NCBI RefSeq assembly: GCF_001269345.1
Contig: NZ_CXOP01000001.1
Span: 186,001-250,000 of the forward strand
Source: Limnohabitans sp. 2KL-27
GTDB taxonomy: Bacteria; Pseudomonadota; Gammaproteobacteria; Burkholderiales; Burkholderiaceae_C
DNA: 64,000 nt
Reading direction: 5' to 3'
The notes beneath the pieces are model-generated. The model was not told the origin of the DNA, made no database searches, and was given only the letters and a program-made list of their open reading frames with translations. A program made the translations under genes and the position numbers. This document shows, piece by piece, positions 51,226 to 61,373 of the stretch. Every line of letters begins with the position of its first letter. Position 1 is the stretch's first letter.

Positions 51226-52791
51226 ATGACACGCACTGTGACCGCCCCCAGCACCCACTTCAACTTTGCCCAACACCTGATCGCCACCAACGCTGGCCGT
51301 GCGGCCAAAACCGCCCTGATCGACGATGTGGGCACATTGACCTATGGTGAACTGACCGAGCAGATCCGCCGCTTTGCAGGCGGTCTTCAAGCCATGGGCA
51401 TACGGCGCGAAGAACGCGTGCTGCTCCTCATGCAAGACAGCAGCGACTGGGTGGTGGCTTTTCTGGGCGCACTGTATGCAGGCGTGGTGCCGGTGGCGGT
51501 CAACACCTTGCTGACGGCCGAAGACTATGCCTTCATGCTGAGCAACAGCCGGGCGCAAGCAGCACTGGTGTCGGGCGCCTTGCTGCCCACGCTGCAAGCG
51601 GCGATGGATCTGGTCAAAACCGAAGTGCGCCAAGTGGTCGTTTCACGCCCAACCACAGCACTGGCTCAAGGCCAATTCAACATGACCGACTTTGTGGCGC
51701 AAAACACCCCGGTGTTGCCCGCGCAAACACTGGCCGATGAACCGGCTTTTTGGCTGTATTCGTCGGGCTCCACCGGCAAACCCAAGGGCACCGTGCACAG
51801 CCAAGGCAACTTGTATTGGACGGCCGAGCTGTATGGCCAAGGGGTGCTGAACCTGCAAGACAGCGACACCGTGTTCTCGGCCGCCAAGCTCTTCTTTGCC
51901 TACGGTCTGGGCAATGCCCTGACCTTTCCGCTGAGCGTCGGGGCCACCGTGGTACTGATGGCCGAGCGCCCCACGCCGCAAGCCACATTCAAACGCCTGG
52001 TCGAGCACCAACCCACCGTGTTTTATGGTGCGCCCACCGGCTACGGCGGCATGCTGGCCAACCCCGAGCTGCCCGCCAAGAGCCAGGTCGCACTGCGCCT
52101 GTGCTCGTCGGCCGGAGAAGCCTTGCCGCGCGACATCGCCGAACGCTGGTCGGCGCACTTTGGCTGCGACATCATCGACGGCATTGGTTCCACCGAAATG
52201 CTGCACGTGTTTTTGTCCAACCGCCCCGGCGACGTGCGCTATGGCACCACCGGCAAGGCTGTGCCTGGCTACGAGGTGCAGTTGCGCAACGAAGACGGCA
52301 GCGTGGTCACCGGCCACGACGAGATTGGCGACCTTTATATCCAGGGCCCCAGCAGCGCCTTGATGTACTGGAACAACCGCGAAAAAACCCGCGACACCTT
52401 CCAAGGCGTGTGGACCAAAAGCGGTGACAAATACACGCGCGACCCAGACGGTTACTACACCTACGCGGGCCGCAACGACGACATGCTCAAAGTCAGCGGC
52501 ATCTATGTCTCGCCTTTTGAGGTGGAGTCCACCCTGGTGCAACACCCCGCCATCCTGGAAGCCGCCGTGATTGGCAAGGAAGACACCGACGGCCTGACCA
52601 AGACCAAGGCCTTCATCGTGCTCAAACCAGGCCAAAGCCTGACACAAGAGGAGGTCAAGGCTTTCGTCAAGGAGCGCCTGGCCCCTTACAAATACCCGCG
52701 CTTCATCGACTTTGTGGCCGAGCTGCCCAAGACGGCCACGGGCAAGATCCAGCGCTTTCGGCTGCGTGACTTGGAAAACAAAACCGCTTGA
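51226..52791 (+). CDS. bclA: benzoate-CoA ligase
   Basis: A 521-residue ANL-superfamily ligase, with the ATG preceded by GAGGAGAC. It activates benzoate with ATP and CoA to benzoyl-CoA, the substrate of BoxAB and inducer of BoxR. WLYSSGSTGKPKGTVHSQ (about residues 176-193) is the P-loop-like motif, IDGIGSTEMLHVFLSNRPGD the A5-type motif, DGYYTYAGRNDDMLKVSG the A7/A8 hinge, and LPKTATGKIQRF contains the catalytic Lys. The sequence matches BadA/BclA-type benzoate ligases; 2-aminobenzoate or halobenzoates are possible side substrates. It converges with apbC, with an 18-bp gap. Confidence 0.94.
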   Translation: MTRTVTAPSTHFNFAQHLIATNAGRAAKTALIDDVGTLTYGELTEQIRRFAGGLQAMGIRREERVLLLMQDSSDWVVAFLGALYAGVVPVAVNTLLTAEDYAFMLSNSRAQAALVSGALLPTLQAAMDLVKTEVRQVVVSRPTTALAQGQFNMTDFVAQNTPVLPAQTLADEPAFWLYSSGSTGKPKGTVHSQGNLYWTAELYGQGVLNLQDSDTVFSAAKLFFAYGLGNALTFPLSVGATVVLMAERPTPQATFKRLVEHQPTVFYGAPTGYGGMLANPELPAKSQVALRLCSSAGEALPRDIAERWSAHFGCDIIDGIGSTEMLHVFLSNRPGDVRYGTTGKAVPGYEVQLRNEDGSVVTGHDEIGDLYIQGPSSALMYWNNREKTRDTFQGVWTKSGDKYTRDPDGYYTYAGRNDDMLKVSGIYVSPFEVESTLVQHPAILEAAVIGKEDTDGLTKTKAFIVLKPGQSLTQEEVKAFVKERLAPYKYPRFIDFVAELPKTATGKIQRFRLRDLENKTA

Positions 52792-52809
52792 AGGGCCAGG
52801 CCCAGGGCC

Positions 52810-53898
52810 TCAAGTGTCTTTGCTGACCTTGATGGTCGGGAACTTGCTCGAAAAGTCCTTGGCCTTGGCCGCGATCTTCACCGCCACCTGGCGGGCCACC
52901 GCCTTGTAGATTTGGGCCACTTCGCCGTCGGGGTCGTAGACCACGGTGGGTTTGCCGCTGTCGGCCTGCAGGCGAATTTGCATGTCCAAAGGCAGTGCGC
53001 CCAGGTAGTCCATGCCGTATTCGGCCGCCATTTTTTTGCCGCCATCGGCCCCAAAGATGTGCTCCACATGGCCGCAATTGGTGCACACGTGCACCGCCAT
53101 GTTTTCCACCAAACCCAAAATCGGCACGCCGACTTTTTCAAACATCTTGACGCCTTTTTTGGCGTCCAACAGAGCGATGTCCTGCGGGGTGGTCACGATC
53201 ACCGCGCCGGTCATGGGCACGCGCTGGCTCAGTGTGAGTTGGATGTCGCCGGTGCCGGGGGGCATGTCGACGATCAAATAATCGAGCTCTTTCCAGTTGG
53301 TCTGGCGCAGCAGTTGCTCGAGCGCTTGGGTGGCCATGGGGCCGCGCCAGATCATGGCTTCGTCCTGGCTGACCAGAAAACCGATGGACATGACCTGTAC
53401 GCCGTAGTTTTCCATCGGCTCCATGGTCTGCCCGTCTTCGCTCTCAGGCCGGCCTTCAATGCCCATCATCATGGGCTGGCTGGGGCCGTAAATGTCGGCG
53501 TCCAGCAAGCCCACTTTGGCGCCCTCGGCGGCCAGCGCCAGCGCCAGGTTGACGGCGGTGGTGCTCTTGCCCACGCCGCCCTTGCCCGAGGCCACGGCCA
53601 CGATGTTTTTGACCTGCGGCAGCAGGGCCACGCCGCGCTGGGCGGCGTGCGCCGTGATCTTGCTGGTCACGTTGGCCGACACGTTGGCCACACCTGCCAC
53701 GCCCTTGGCCGCAGCAATCAAGGCCTGGCGAATCCCGGGAATTTGGCTCTTGGCCGGGTAGCCCAGTTCCACGTCGAAAGAAACATCGCCGCCTTCGACT
53801 TGCAGGTTTTTCAGGGTTTTGGTGGAAACGAAATCTTTGCCCGTGTTCGGGTCAATGACGGCTTGCAGGGCCTGCAGGAGTTGTTCGGTGGTCGCCAT
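52810..53898 (-). CDS. apbC: Mrp/ApbC iron-sulfur cluster carrier ATPase
   Basis: 362 residues from the ATG at 53898 (a second in-frame start is two codons upstream). The N-terminal MIP18-like domain (about residues 1-90) precedes [20 protein letters not shown], a deviant Walker [34 protein letters not shown] and [12 protein letters not shown] (the CxxC that holds the transferred cluster) follow. It binds and passes Fe-S clusters to apoproteins. It is divergent from metG, an arrangement common in proteobacteria. Confidence 0.95.
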   Translation of the reverse strand: MATTEQLLQALQAVIDPNTGKDFVSTKTLKNLQVEGGDVSFDVELGYPAKSQIPGIRQALIAAAKGVAGVANVSANVTSKITAHAAQRGVALLPQVKNIVAVASGKGGVGKSTTAVNLALALAAEGAKVGLLDADIYGPSQPMMMGIEGRPESEDGQTMEPMENYGVQVMSIGFLVSQDEAMIWRGPMATQALEQLLRQTNWKELDYLIVDMPPGTGDIQLTLSQRVPMTGAVIVTTPQDIALLDAKKGVKMFEKVGVPILGLVENMAVHVCTNCGHVEHIFGADGGKKMAAEYGMDYLGALPLDMQIRLQADSGKPTVVYDPDGEVAQIYKAVARQVAVKIAAKAKDFSSKFPTIKVSKDT

Positions 53899-53984
53899 GG
53901 TCACTTTCTAGAATGGGGCGGAGTTTACCGACAAGCTGGGCGGTACACCCTAAAATCACCGATTCCCCTACAAACTGCCCCACC

Positions 53985-56078
53985 ATGTCTGCCCCCAACG
54001 CGCCCCGCCAGCTTTTTGTCACCACCGCCCTGCCCTACGCCAACGGCAACTTCCACATCGGCCACATCATGGAATACATCCAGGCCGACATCTGGGTGCG
54101 TTACCAACGCATGCAGGGCAGCCAGGTCAACTTTGTCGGGGCCGACGACACCCACGGCGCGCCCATCATGATCGCCGCCGAAAAAGCGGGCAAGACACCC
54201 CAGCAGTTCGTGGCCGACATCGCCGCGGGCCGCAAGCCTTATCTGGACGGTTTTCACATCGCGTTTGACAACTGGCACAGCACCGACGCCGCAGAAAACC
54301 ACGAATTGGCCCGCCAAATTTACCGCGACCTGCGCGACATCTCGGCCGCCGATGGTGGCTCGCTGATCGAAGTGCGCGCCGTCGAGCAGTTCTTTGACCC
54401 GCAAAAGAACATGTTCCTGCCCGACCGCTTCATCAAAGGCGAGTGCCCCAAGTGCCACGCCAAAGACCAGTACGGCGACAACTGCGAGGTGTGCGGCGCG
54501 GTCTACGCACCCACTGACCTGATCAACCCGTTTTCGGCCTTGTCGGGCGCCAAGCCCGAGCTCAAAACCTCAGAGCATTTTTTCTTCAAGTTGTCTGACC
54601 CGCGCTGCGTGGACTTTTTGAGCCAATGGACGCAAGACGGCAAGCTCCAGCCCGAAGTGGCCAACAAGGTCAAAGAGTGGTTCAGCGTGCGCACCAACCC
54701 CGATGGCACCACCAGCGAAGGCCTGGGCGACTGGGACATTTCGCGCGACGCGCCCTATTTCGGCATCGAGATCCCCGACGCCCCGGGCAAGTACTTTTAT
54801 GTCTGGCTGGATGCGCCCGTGGGCTATCTGGCATCGCTGAAAAACCTGCTAGATCGGCGGGGCGAAGACTACGCCGCCTACATGGCCAACCCGAATCTGG
54901 AGCAGATCCATTTCATCGGCAAAGACATCGTCACTTTCCACACCCTGTTTTGGCCCGCGATGCTGCACTTTTCTGGGCGCAAAACACCCAACAAGGTGAA
55001 CGTGCACGGCTTTTTGACAGTGAACAACGGCGAAAAAATGAGCAAGAGCCGGGGCACGGGTCTGGACCCGCTCAAGTACCTGAGCCTGGGCATGAACCCC
55101 GAGTGGCTGCGCTACTACCTGGCGGCCAAGCTGTCGGGGCGCAACGAGGACATCGACTTCAACGCCGAAGACTTCATGGCCCGCGTCAACAGCGACTTGG
55201 TGGGCAAGTTCATCAACATCGCCTCGCGCTCAGCCGGTTTCATTGCCAAGCGTTTTGACGGTCAACTGGGCGCTGTCAGCGCCGACGGCCAGGCCCTGCT
55301 GGCCGCCTTGCAAAGCGCCACGCCTGCCATCGCGGGCTTTTACGAAGAGCGCGAATACGGCAAAGCCCTGCGCGAGATCATGCTGCTGACGGACAAAGTC
55401 AACAGCTATGTGGACCAAAACAAACCCTGGGACCTGGCCAAGCAAGCCGGCCAGGACGGCCGTCTGCACGACGTGTGCACCACCTGCATCGAAGCCTTCC
55501 GCCTGCTGACCCTGCAACTCAAGCCCGTGCTGCCCGCCCTGGCCGCGCAGGTCGAATCGTTCCTGAACGTCGCCCCCTTCAGCTTGACCCAAGCGCAAAG
55601 CCTGCTCGGCGCGGGCCACGCCATCAACGCTTACCAACACCTGATGCAGCGCGTCACCCCCGAACAACTCGACGCTTTGTTCGAGCCGCCTGCGGTGCTG
55701 GAGGGAAAAGTCATCCCCGGCGGCGAAGAGATCGCCCCCACCATCGGCATAGACGACTTTGCCAAGGTGGACCTGCGCATTGCCCAAATCGTCAACTGCG
55801 AGCCCGTGGAAGGCTCGGTCAAGCTGTTGCGCCTGACGCTCGATGTGGGCGAAGGCCGCACGCGCAACGTCTTTTCGGGCATCGCCAGCATGTACAAGCC
55901 CGAAGACCTGATCGGGAAACTGACGGTGATGGTGGCCAACCTGGCCCCGCGCAAGATGAAGTTTGGTGTGTCTGAAGGCATGGTGCTGGCCGCCAGCCAC
56001 GCCGACAACAAGACGGACGCGGGCATTTACGTGCTGCATCCCTGGCCTGGCGCCAAGCCCGGCATGCGGATTCACTGA
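53985..56078 (+). CDS. metG: methionyl-tRNA synthetase
   Basis: 697 residues from the ATG at 53985. HIGH at residues 24-27 ([11 protein letters not shown]) and [12 protein letters not shown] are the two class I catalytic motifs. The zinc knuckle is [17 protein letters not shown]. The C-terminal EMAPII-like tRNA-binding domain ([20 protein letters not shown] to the end) is present, giving the long E. coli-type enzyme. A TAAAAT at 53951-53956 is a possible -10 element, giving a short leader. It is divergent from apbC and followed after 36 bp by the SulP transporter gene. Confidence 0.97.
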   Translation: MSAPNAPRQLFVTTALPYANGNFHIGHIMEYIQADIWVRYQRMQGSQVNFVGADDTHGAPIMIAAEKAGKTPQQFVADIAAGRKPYLDGFHIAFDNWHSTDAAENHELARQIYRDLRDISAADGGSLIEVRAVEQFFDPQKNMFLPDRFIKGECPKCHAKDQYGDNCEVCGAVYAPTDLINPFSALSGAKPELKTSEHFFFKLSDPRCVDFLSQWTQDGKLQPEVANKVKEWFSVRTNPDGTTSEGLGDWDISRDAPYFGIEIPDAPGKYFYVWLDAPVGYLASLKNLLDRRGEDYAAYMANPNLEQIHFIGKDIVTFHTLFWPAMLHFSGRKTPNKVNVHGFLTVNNGEKMSKSRGTGLDPLKYLSLGMNPEWLRYYLAAKLSGRNEDIDFNAEDFMARVNSDLVGKFINIASRSAGFIAKRFDGQLGAVSADGQALLAALQSATPAIAGFYEEREYGKALREIMLLTDKVNSYVDQNKPWDLAKQAGQDGRLHDVCTTCIEAFRLLTLQLKPVLPALAAQVESFLNVAPFSLTQAQSLLGAGHAINAYQHLMQRVTPEQLDALFEPPAVLEGKVIPGGEEIAPTIGIDDFAKVDLRIAQIVNCEPVEGSVKLLRLTLDVGEGRTRNVFSGIASMYKPEDLIGKLTVMVANLAPRKMKFGVSEGMVLAASHADNKTDAGIYVLHPWPGAKPGMRIH

Positions 56079-56114
56079 CCTGTCCATCAAGCCAAACAGC
56101 CGGGGCCTGAACGC

Positions 56115-57773
56115 ATGAAATGGCATTTCGACTTGTTTCGCCCCCGGCTGCTGGACAGCCTGCAAGGCTACAACCGCCAACTGTTCACCCAAGATGTGGG
56201 CGCTGGCATCACCGTTGGTGTCGTGGCCCTGCCGCTGGCCATGGCCTTTGCCATCGCCTCCGGCCTCAAACCCGAGGCGGGTCTGTTCACCGCCATCATC
56301 GCCGGCTTTCTGATCTCGGCACTGGGGGGCAGCCGGGTGCAAATCGGCGGCCCAGCCGGTGCCTTCATCGTCATCGTCTATGGCATCGTCGAGCGCTATG
56401 GCCTGGCCAATCTGATTTTGGCCACCGCCATGTCGGGGGTGCTGCTCTTTTTGATGGGCTTGTTCCGCCTGGGCACACTGATCCGCTTCATCCCGGTGGC
56501 GGTGGTGATCGGTTTCACCAACGGCATCGCGGTGCTGATCATGCTGACGCAAATCAAGGACTTGCTGGGCCTCAAAGTCGTCAGCATGCCGGCGGATTTT
56601 TTTGGCATATTGAACACACTCTGGCAAAACCTGCACACAGCCAATCTGGCCGCCTTGCTGCTGTCCTTGGCCTCTTTGTCACTGGTGGTGGGCTGGTTGC
56701 GAATGAGCCGCCGGCTGGCGCACACCCCTTTGAAAGCCATCAGCATCGTGCCCGGCTCCATCATTGCGCTGGTTTTTGCCACCCTGGCCACTTGGTTGCT
56801 GTCTTTGCCTGTGGAGACGATCGGGAGCAAGTTTGGTGGCATTCCTTCGGCCATGCCTGGTTTGGTTTGGCCGGATTTCAGCTGGGACAGCGCCCGCTTT
56901 TTGCTCATGCCCACCTTGACGCTGACGCTTTTGGGGGCGATTGAATCGCTGCTGTGCGCCCGCATCGCCGACGGCATGATTGGCGACCGCCACAACCCCA
57001 ATCAAGAGCTGATGGCGCAGGGCGTGGCCAACTTTGTCACGCCATTTTTTGGCGGCATGCCGGCGACCGGCACCATTGCCCGGACCGTGACCAACATCAA
57101 AAGCGGTGGCACCACCCCGATTTCGGGCATGGTGCATGCGCTGACCTTGCTGGCCGTGGTGTTGGTGGCAGCGCCGCTGGCCGGGCACATTCCGCTGGCA
57201 GCGCTGGCAGCCATCTTGATGTTTGTCGCCTGGAACATGGGCGAGTGGCGCGAATTTTTGCACCTGCGCCAGTACCGCATGCCCTACCGCATCACCTTGC
57301 TGGCGGTGTTTTTCCTGACCGTGGTGTTTGACCTGACGGTGGCCGTCGAAGTGGGCCTGATCGCCGCCTGCCTGACCTTCATCTACCGCATCTCCAGCCT
57401 GAGCCGCTGCGAGGCGGTCAGCCGACTGGACCATCCCGGCTTGGCTGGGCAAGACGGCGCCATCCAAGCCTGGCGCCTTTATGGCGCCCTGTTTTTCGGT
57501 GCCGTGAAGTTGATCGAAGACATCGAGGACAAAATCAGCACTCCAGTATTGTTGGTGGACCTCAAAAACGTGATTTACATCGATTCATCGGGTGCAGATG
57601 CTTTGATGAACTTGATCGATACCTGCCGCCGCAAAGAGGTGACGCTGATCGTTTGCGGTTTGCAGCACCAACCGCTGGACATTGCCCGACGCAGCGGCTT
57701 GCTCAATCACCTGCAAGGCCCCCTGGAATCGGACTTGCCTGCGGCCATCCAGCGGGCCCTCAGCCTGTCGTGA
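56115..57773 (+). CDS. SulP family anion transporter with STAS domain
   Basis: A 552-residue protein. About eleven to fourteen membrane helices are followed by a C-terminal STAS domain (about residues 440-550; VLLVDLKNVIYIDSSGADAL holds its conserved DSSG). VGVVALPLAMAFAIASGLKPEAG (split by the family P-A signature) and GSRVQIGGPAGAFIVIVYG are the transport-core motifs. Substrates of the family include sulfate, bicarbonate and C4-dicarboxylates; which one applies here cannot be told. It is co-directional with metG, 36 bp downstream. Confidence 0.9.
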   Translation: MKWHFDLFRPRLLDSLQGYNRQLFTQDVGAGITVGVVALPLAMAFAIASGLKPEAGLFTAIIAGFLISALGGSRVQIGGPAGAFIVIVYGIVERYGLANLILATAMSGVLLFLMGLFRLGTLIRFIPVAVVIGFTNGIAVLIMLTQIKDLLGLKVVSMPADFFGILNTLWQNLHTANLAALLLSLASLSLVVGWLRMSRRLAHTPLKAISIVPGSIIALVFATLATWLLSLPVETIGSKFGGIPSAMPGLVWPDFSWDSARFLLMPTLTLTLLGAIESLLCARIADGMIGDRHNPNQELMAQGVANFVTPFFGGMPATGTIARTVTNIKSGGTTPISGMVHALTLLAVVLVAAPLAGHIPLAALAAILMFVAWNMGEWREFLHLRQYRMPYRITLLAVFFLTVVFDLTVAVEVGLIAACLTFIYRISSLSRCEAVSRLDHPGLAGQDGAIQAWRLYGALFFGAVKLIEDIEDKISTPVLLVDLKNVIYIDSSGADALMNLIDTCRRKEVTLIVCGLQHQPLDIARRSGLLNHLQGPLESDLPAAIQRALSLS

Positions 57774-57785
57774 TGGCCGAACCCT

Positions 57786-57791
57786 TAAAAT
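57786..57791 (+). promoter_or_regulatory. possible -10 element upstream of the DUF3460 gene
   Basis: TAAAAT in CCCTTAAAATCC, 57 bp before the DUF3460 start. The same hexamer occurs before metG (53951) and gpmA (61322). No convincing -35 element was found, so this is tentative. Confidence 0.3.
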
Positions 57792-57847
57792 CCAGCCCTG
57801 TTGGGCCCCATCCCCTGATTCTCTTGTTATCCGCCTGAAAGCTTGCC

Positions 57848-58054
57848 ATGTCCTTTTTCCGCCGCCCTGACTACACATCTGACACCACCCAGTTCATCGA
57901 GCAACTCAAGGCGCAGCACCCCGAGTTGGAGGCCGAGCAACGCCAGGGCCGCGCCCTGCTGTGGGACAAGCAGCTGAGCCGTGACGAGCAGCAGGCTTTC
58001 AAAAACGCACGCGTGGCCCAAAAGCCCTACGTCTACCAAACCCAGGCCTCCTGA
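57848..58054 (+). CDS. DUF3460 family protein
   Basis: A 68-residue soluble protein, MSFFRRPDYTSDTTQFIEQL onwards, with GRALLWDKQLSRDEQQAFKN in the middle and a short basic and Tyr-containing end (KPYVYQTQ). These match the small DUF3460 family restricted largely to betaproteobacteria, often beside panC or scpA. No function is known. It lies 62 bp upstream of scpA in the same direction, probably in one transcript. Confidence 0.87.
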   Translation: MSFFRRPDYTSDTTQFIEQLKAQHPELEAEQRQGRALLWDKQLSRDEQQAFKNARVAQKPYVYQTQAS

Positions 58055-58116
58055 ATCTGGCGCTGAACTTGGCGCTGATCGCGCGCAGAGCAAACTCCGC
58101 CTCCAACGGGACCCCC

Positions 58117-58974
58117 ATGACCTTGCCCTCCTACCCCACCGAGCTGCCCGCAGCGGGACAGGACACGCCTGCCTCCATGCCGGTGGTGGTGGACCATGTG
58201 GCCGTGGCAAGGTTGTATGGCGAGCCGCTGTTTTCTATGCCCACCGACCTGTACATCCCACCGGATGCACTGGAGGTGTTTCTGGAGGCCTTCGAAGGGC
58301 CGCTGGACTTGCTGCTCTATTTGATCCGCAAGCAGAACTTCAACATCCTCGACATCCCCATGGCGGGTGTCACGCGCCAGTATTTGGCCTATGTCGATGA
58401 AATCCGTCAGCGCAATTTGGAGCTCGCCGCCGAGTACCTGCTGATGGCGGCCATGCTGATCGAGATCAAATCGCGCATGCTGCTGCCCCCCAAAAAGGTG
58501 GCCGAAGGCGAAGAAGCCGAAGACCCGCGTGCCGAACTGGTGCGCCGCCTGCTCGAATACGAACAAATGAAATTGGCTTCGATGCAGCTCAATGCCGTGC
58601 CCCAATATGGCCGTGATTTTTTGCAGGCCGAGGTCTACATCGAGCAAAGCCTGCAACCGCGCTTTCCAGACGTCAGCATGGACGAGCTGCAAACAGCCTG
58701 GCGCGACATCCTCAAACGCGCCAACCTGGTGCAGCACCACAAGATCAGCCGGGAAGAACTGAGCGTGCGCGAGCACATGAGCATCGTGCTCAAGCACCTG
58801 CAAGGGCGCAAATTTGTCGAATTTGAACACCTGTTCGACCCCACTTTGGGCGTGCCGGTGCTGGTGGTGACCTTCATTGCCCTGCTGGAACTGGCCAAGG
58901 AAACCCTGATCGAGATCACCCAAGCCGAAGCCTTTGCGCCGATTTACGTTCGGCTGGCTTACACGCCCAATTGA
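58117..58974 (+). CDS. scpA: segregation and condensation protein A
   Basis: 285 residues from the ATG at 58117 (MTLPSYPTELPAAGQ); the frame is open further upstream, but this start fits better. ScpA is the kleisin bridging the Smc dimer. EAFEGPLDLLLYLIRKQNFN (about residues 64-83) is the diagnostic N-terminal motif, LAAEYLLMAAMLIEIKSRMLLP follows, and the C-terminal winged-helix part ends VTFIALLELAKE. The first ~45 residues are an extra, poorly conserved extension common in this order. scpB is not in the window. Confidence 0.94.
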   Translation: MTLPSYPTELPAAGQDTPASMPVVVDHVAVARLYGEPLFSMPTDLYIPPDALEVFLEAFEGPLDLLLYLIRKQNFNILDIPMAGVTRQYLAYVDEIRQRNLELAAEYLLMAAMLIEIKSRMLLPPKKVAEGEEAEDPRAELVRRLLEYEQMKLASMQLNAVPQYGRDFLQAEVYIEQSLQPRFPDVSMDELQTAWRDILKRANLVQHHKISREELSVREHMSIVLKHLQGRKFVEFEHLFDPTLGVPVLVVTFIALLELAKETLIEITQAEAFAPIYVRLAYTPN

Positions 58975-58978
58975 TCGG

Positions 58979-59980
58979 TCAAACCGCCTCGCCCCGAGGC
59001 CCACGCCCCATCAAGACCTGAACGGCCTCTCGGGCTTGCAAGCGGCCATCGAGCAGCGCCACCACGGCCTCGGTGATGGGCATGTCCACCCCCAAACTTT
59101 GGGCCCGTTGCCAGACGGTGCGGGCGCTGTAAACGCCTTCGGCCACATGGCCCAGCGAAGTCACGGCTTGTGCCAAGCTCAGGCCTTGTGCCAGCAGCAG
59201 ACCCACTTTGCGGTTGCGGCTCAGGTCGCCTGTGGCCGTCAGCACCAGATCACCCAGGCCCGACAAGCCCATGAATGTTTCGGGCTTGGCGCCCAGCGCC
59301 ACACCCAAGCGGGTCATTTCAGCCAGGCCTCGGGTGATGAGCGCGGCCCGGGCGTTCAGCCCCAGCTGCAAGCCATCGCACAGGCCCGTGGCGATGGCCA
59401 GCACGTTTTTAACAGCGCCGCCCACCTCGACACCGACGATGTCTTCATTCGCGTACACGCGCAGCGACCCGCCATGAAAGGCCTTGACCAGCGCATCACG
59501 CACCGAGGCGTGTGGGCTGGCCGCCACCAGCGCGGTGGGTTGGGTGCTGGCCACCTCTTGTGCAAAACTGGGGCCGCTCAGCGCCCCTGCCCGCAGTTGG
59601 GGGGCGACCTCAGCCTGCACTTCGTGGGGCATGAGGCCTGTGCCCGCCTCAAAGCCCTTGCACAACCAGGCCACCGATGCGGGCACGTCCTGCAGCGCCA
59701 GCAAGGTGCTGCGCAGGCCAGCCATGGGGGTGGCAATGATGAACAGGTCTTCGGCCGTGGCGGACTGCAGCAGAGCGTCCAGCGGGCCTGAAATGATGGC
59801 GAGCGCTTGCGGCAGTTCGATGCCGGGCAGGTAGCGCTCGTTGCGGCGCTGCTGCTGCAGGGTGAGGGCCTGTGCAGCGTCACGCGCATGCAAAACCACC
59901 CGGTGGGTCGCGGGCTGTTGGCTGGCGGCAATGGCCAACGCGGTGCCCCAGGCCCCTGCACCGATGAAGGTGATCTGCAT
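58979..59980 (-). CDS. gpsA: glycerol-3-phosphate dehydrogenase [NAD(P)+]
   Basis: A 333-residue protein. [18 protein letters not shown] is the NAD(P) loop. [12 protein letters not shown] and [15 protein letters not shown] (with the catalytic Lys) are family motifs, then [19 protein letters not shown] and [17 protein letters not shown] complete the C-terminal domain. It reduces dihydroxyacetone phosphate to sn-glycerol-3-phosphate for phospholipid synthesis. It follows secB by 18 bp and converges with scpA at its far end (4-bp gap). Confidence 0.97.
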   Translation of the reverse strand: MQITFIGAGAWGTALAIAASQQPATHRVVLHARDAAQALTLQQQRRNERYLPGIELPQALAIISGPLDALLQSATAEDLFIIATPMAGLRSTLLALQDVPASVAWLCKGFEAGTGLMPHEVQAEVAPQLRAGALSGPSFAQEVASTQPTALVAASPHASVRDALVKAFHGGSLRVYANEDIVGVEVGGAVKNVLAIATGLCDGLQLGLNARAALITRGLAEMTRLGVALGAKPETFMGLSGLGDLVLTATGDLSRNRKVGLLLAQGLSLAQAVTSLGHVAEGVYSARTVWQRAQSLGVDMPITEAVVALLDGRLQAREAVQVLMGRGPRGEAV

Positions 59981-59998
59981 GCCGGGTGCGGTGTTGTT

Positions 59999-60460
59999 TT
60001 ACTGCTGGGTGGCGGCAGCTTGGGCCTGCTGCTGCTCGAACATGGCCTGGAAGTTGATTTCGGCCAAATGCACAGGCGGGAAACCCGCACGGGTGATCAG
60101 ATCGGCCACATTGCCGCGCAAGTAGGGGTAAACGATTTGCGGGCAAGCAATGCCCATGATCGCGCCCAACTGGTCTTCGGGCACGTTGCGGATTTCAAAG
60201 ATGCCGCCTTGCTTGCATTCGGCCAGGAACACCGTCTTGTCAGCGATCTTGGTGTGCACGGTGGCCGTGACACAGACTTCAAACACGCCTTCGGCCACCG
60301 GAGTGGCTTCCACACCCAGCTGGATGTCCACGCTGGGCTGCTGCTGCTCGATCAGGATGGCAGGGGAGTTGGGTTGCTCCAGCGAAGCCTCCTTGAGGTA
60401 GACGCGCTGAATCTGGAAAACAGGGGCTTGGGCTTCGGCGTTGACGGCGGTATCGGTCAT
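59999..60460 (-). CDS. secB: protein-export chaperone SecB
   Basis: A 153-residue protein. [20 protein letters not shown] is the start of the SecB fold, and [20 protein letters not shown] and [20 protein letters not shown] are conserved segments. It keeps preproteins unfolded and hands them to SecA. An intrinsic-terminator-like hairpin (60472-60504) lies just before the start codon, between grxC and secB. Confidence 0.97.
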   Translation of the reverse strand: MTDTAVNAEAQAPVFQIQRVYLKEASLEQPNSPAILIEQQQPSVDIQLGVEATPVAEGVFEVCVTATVHTKIADKTVFLAECKQGGIFEIRNVPEDQLGAIMGIACPQIVYPYLRGNVADLITRAGFPPVHLAEINFQAMFEQQQAQAAATQQ

Positions 60461-60471
60461 GACATTCTCTT

Positions 60472-60504
60472 GAAAAAATACGGGCAGTCCACAAGGGACC
60501 GCCC
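60472..60504 (-). terminator. intrinsic terminator or attenuator between grxC and secB
   Basis: In the minus direction GGGCGGTCC-CTTGT-GGACTGCCC (9-bp stem, one G-U pair) is followed by GTATTTTTTC. The T run ends only about 12 nt before the secB start, so it could limit read-through from grxC into secB. Confidence 0.7.
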
Positions 60505-60582
60505 AAGGATGAAACGGGTCAATTATCAGCGATCACATGTGGGCCGGGGACATCGCCCTGCCTGTGAAAACCCCAAGGGTTG

Positions 60583-60843
60583 TCAGGCCGCTTGCAACAA
60601 AGGCACCAAGCCGCCTTTGGCGTCCAGCGCCATCAGGTCGTCGCAGCCGCCCACGTGGGTGTCACCCACATAAATTTGCGGGACGGTCCGCCGACCGGTG
60701 ATCTGCATCATGTGGTCGCGCTGGGCCGGGTCCAGGTCGATGCGGATTTCTTCGATCTGCTCGACGCCTTTGGCTTTGAGCAACTGCTTGGCACGCACGC
60801 AGTAAGGGCAGACAGCCGTGGTGTACATCTTGACGTTTTGCAT
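60583..60843 (-). CDS. grxC: glutaredoxin 3
   Basis: An 86-residue thioredoxin-fold protein. TTAVCPYCVRAKQLLKAKG holds the dithiol CPYC active site (residues 12-15); RRTVPQIYVGDTHVGGCDDL carries the cis-Pro and glutathione-binding GG. It uses glutathione to reduce protein and mixed disulfides. It lies 15 bp after the rhodanese gene, a conserved pair in this group. Confidence 0.96.
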   Translation of the reverse strand: MQNVKMYTTAVCPYCVRAKQLLKAKGVEQIEEIRIDLDPAQRDHMMQITGRRTVPQIYVGDTHVGGCDDLMALDAKGGLVPLLQAA

Positions 60844-60858
60844 GGGAGCTTTCTGGGT

Positions 60859-61260
60859 TCAGGCTTTTTCGACGGGCATGCTGGCGGCTTGCCAGGCTTT
60901 GAGGCCGCCGGCCAAGGATTTCACATTTTCAAAGCCCAGCTTGCGGGCTGTGGCAGCGGCGCGGGCCGAACGCGCACCCACCTGGCAAACCATGACCACC
61001 TGGGCCGATTTGCTCTTGACGAGCTGGGCCAATTTGTCTTCCAACTGGCCCAAAGGCAGGTTTTTGGCGCCCATCACATGGCCGCGCGCGAATTCGTCGG
61101 GTTCGCACACGTCGATGACGATGGCTTTTTCGCGGTTCATCAGCTGCACCATGTCCTGGGGGCTGAGGCCTTGGCCTTTGTTCAAAGTGGGAAGAAGCAA
61201 GGCCAATCCCGAGGCCAGGGCCATGGCGATGAGCATCCAGTTGTCGAGGAGAAATTTCAC
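60859..61260 (-). CDS. membrane-anchored rhodanese-like protein
   Basis: A 133-residue protein. MKFLLDNWMLIAMALASGLA is a membrane anchor. The single rhodanese domain has VIDVCEPDEFARGHVMGAKN and the active-site loop VCQVGARSARAA with Cys. Such proteins move sulfane sulfur; the acceptor is unknown. It heads the rhodanese-grxC-secB-gpsA run. In the divergent gap to gpmA, a 7-bp hairpin CGGCCCG/CGGGCCG lies at 61290-61307. Confidence 0.92.
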   Translation of the reverse strand: MKFLLDNWMLIAMALASGLALLLPTLNKGQGLSPQDMVQLMNREKAIVIDVCEPDEFARGHVMGAKNLPLGQLEDKLAQLVKSKSAQVVMVCQVGARSARAAATARKLGFENVKSLAGGLKAWQAASMPVEKA

Positions 61261-61321
61261 GAATCAGACCTTTTTAAACCACAAAATACCGGCCCGTCAG
61301 CGGGCCGCCAAGTGCTGATTC

Positions 61322-61327
61322 TAAAAT
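61322..61327 (+). promoter_or_regulatory. possible -10 element of gpmA
   Basis: TAAAAT, 46 bp before the gpmA start. The hexamer is a good match to the sigma-70 -10 consensus, but the -35 region is not clear. Confidence 0.35.
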
Positions 61328-61373
61328 GAGGGACTTTCCCTCTGTTTTTCGCAGCCTCTGCTGCTTGCCCAAC

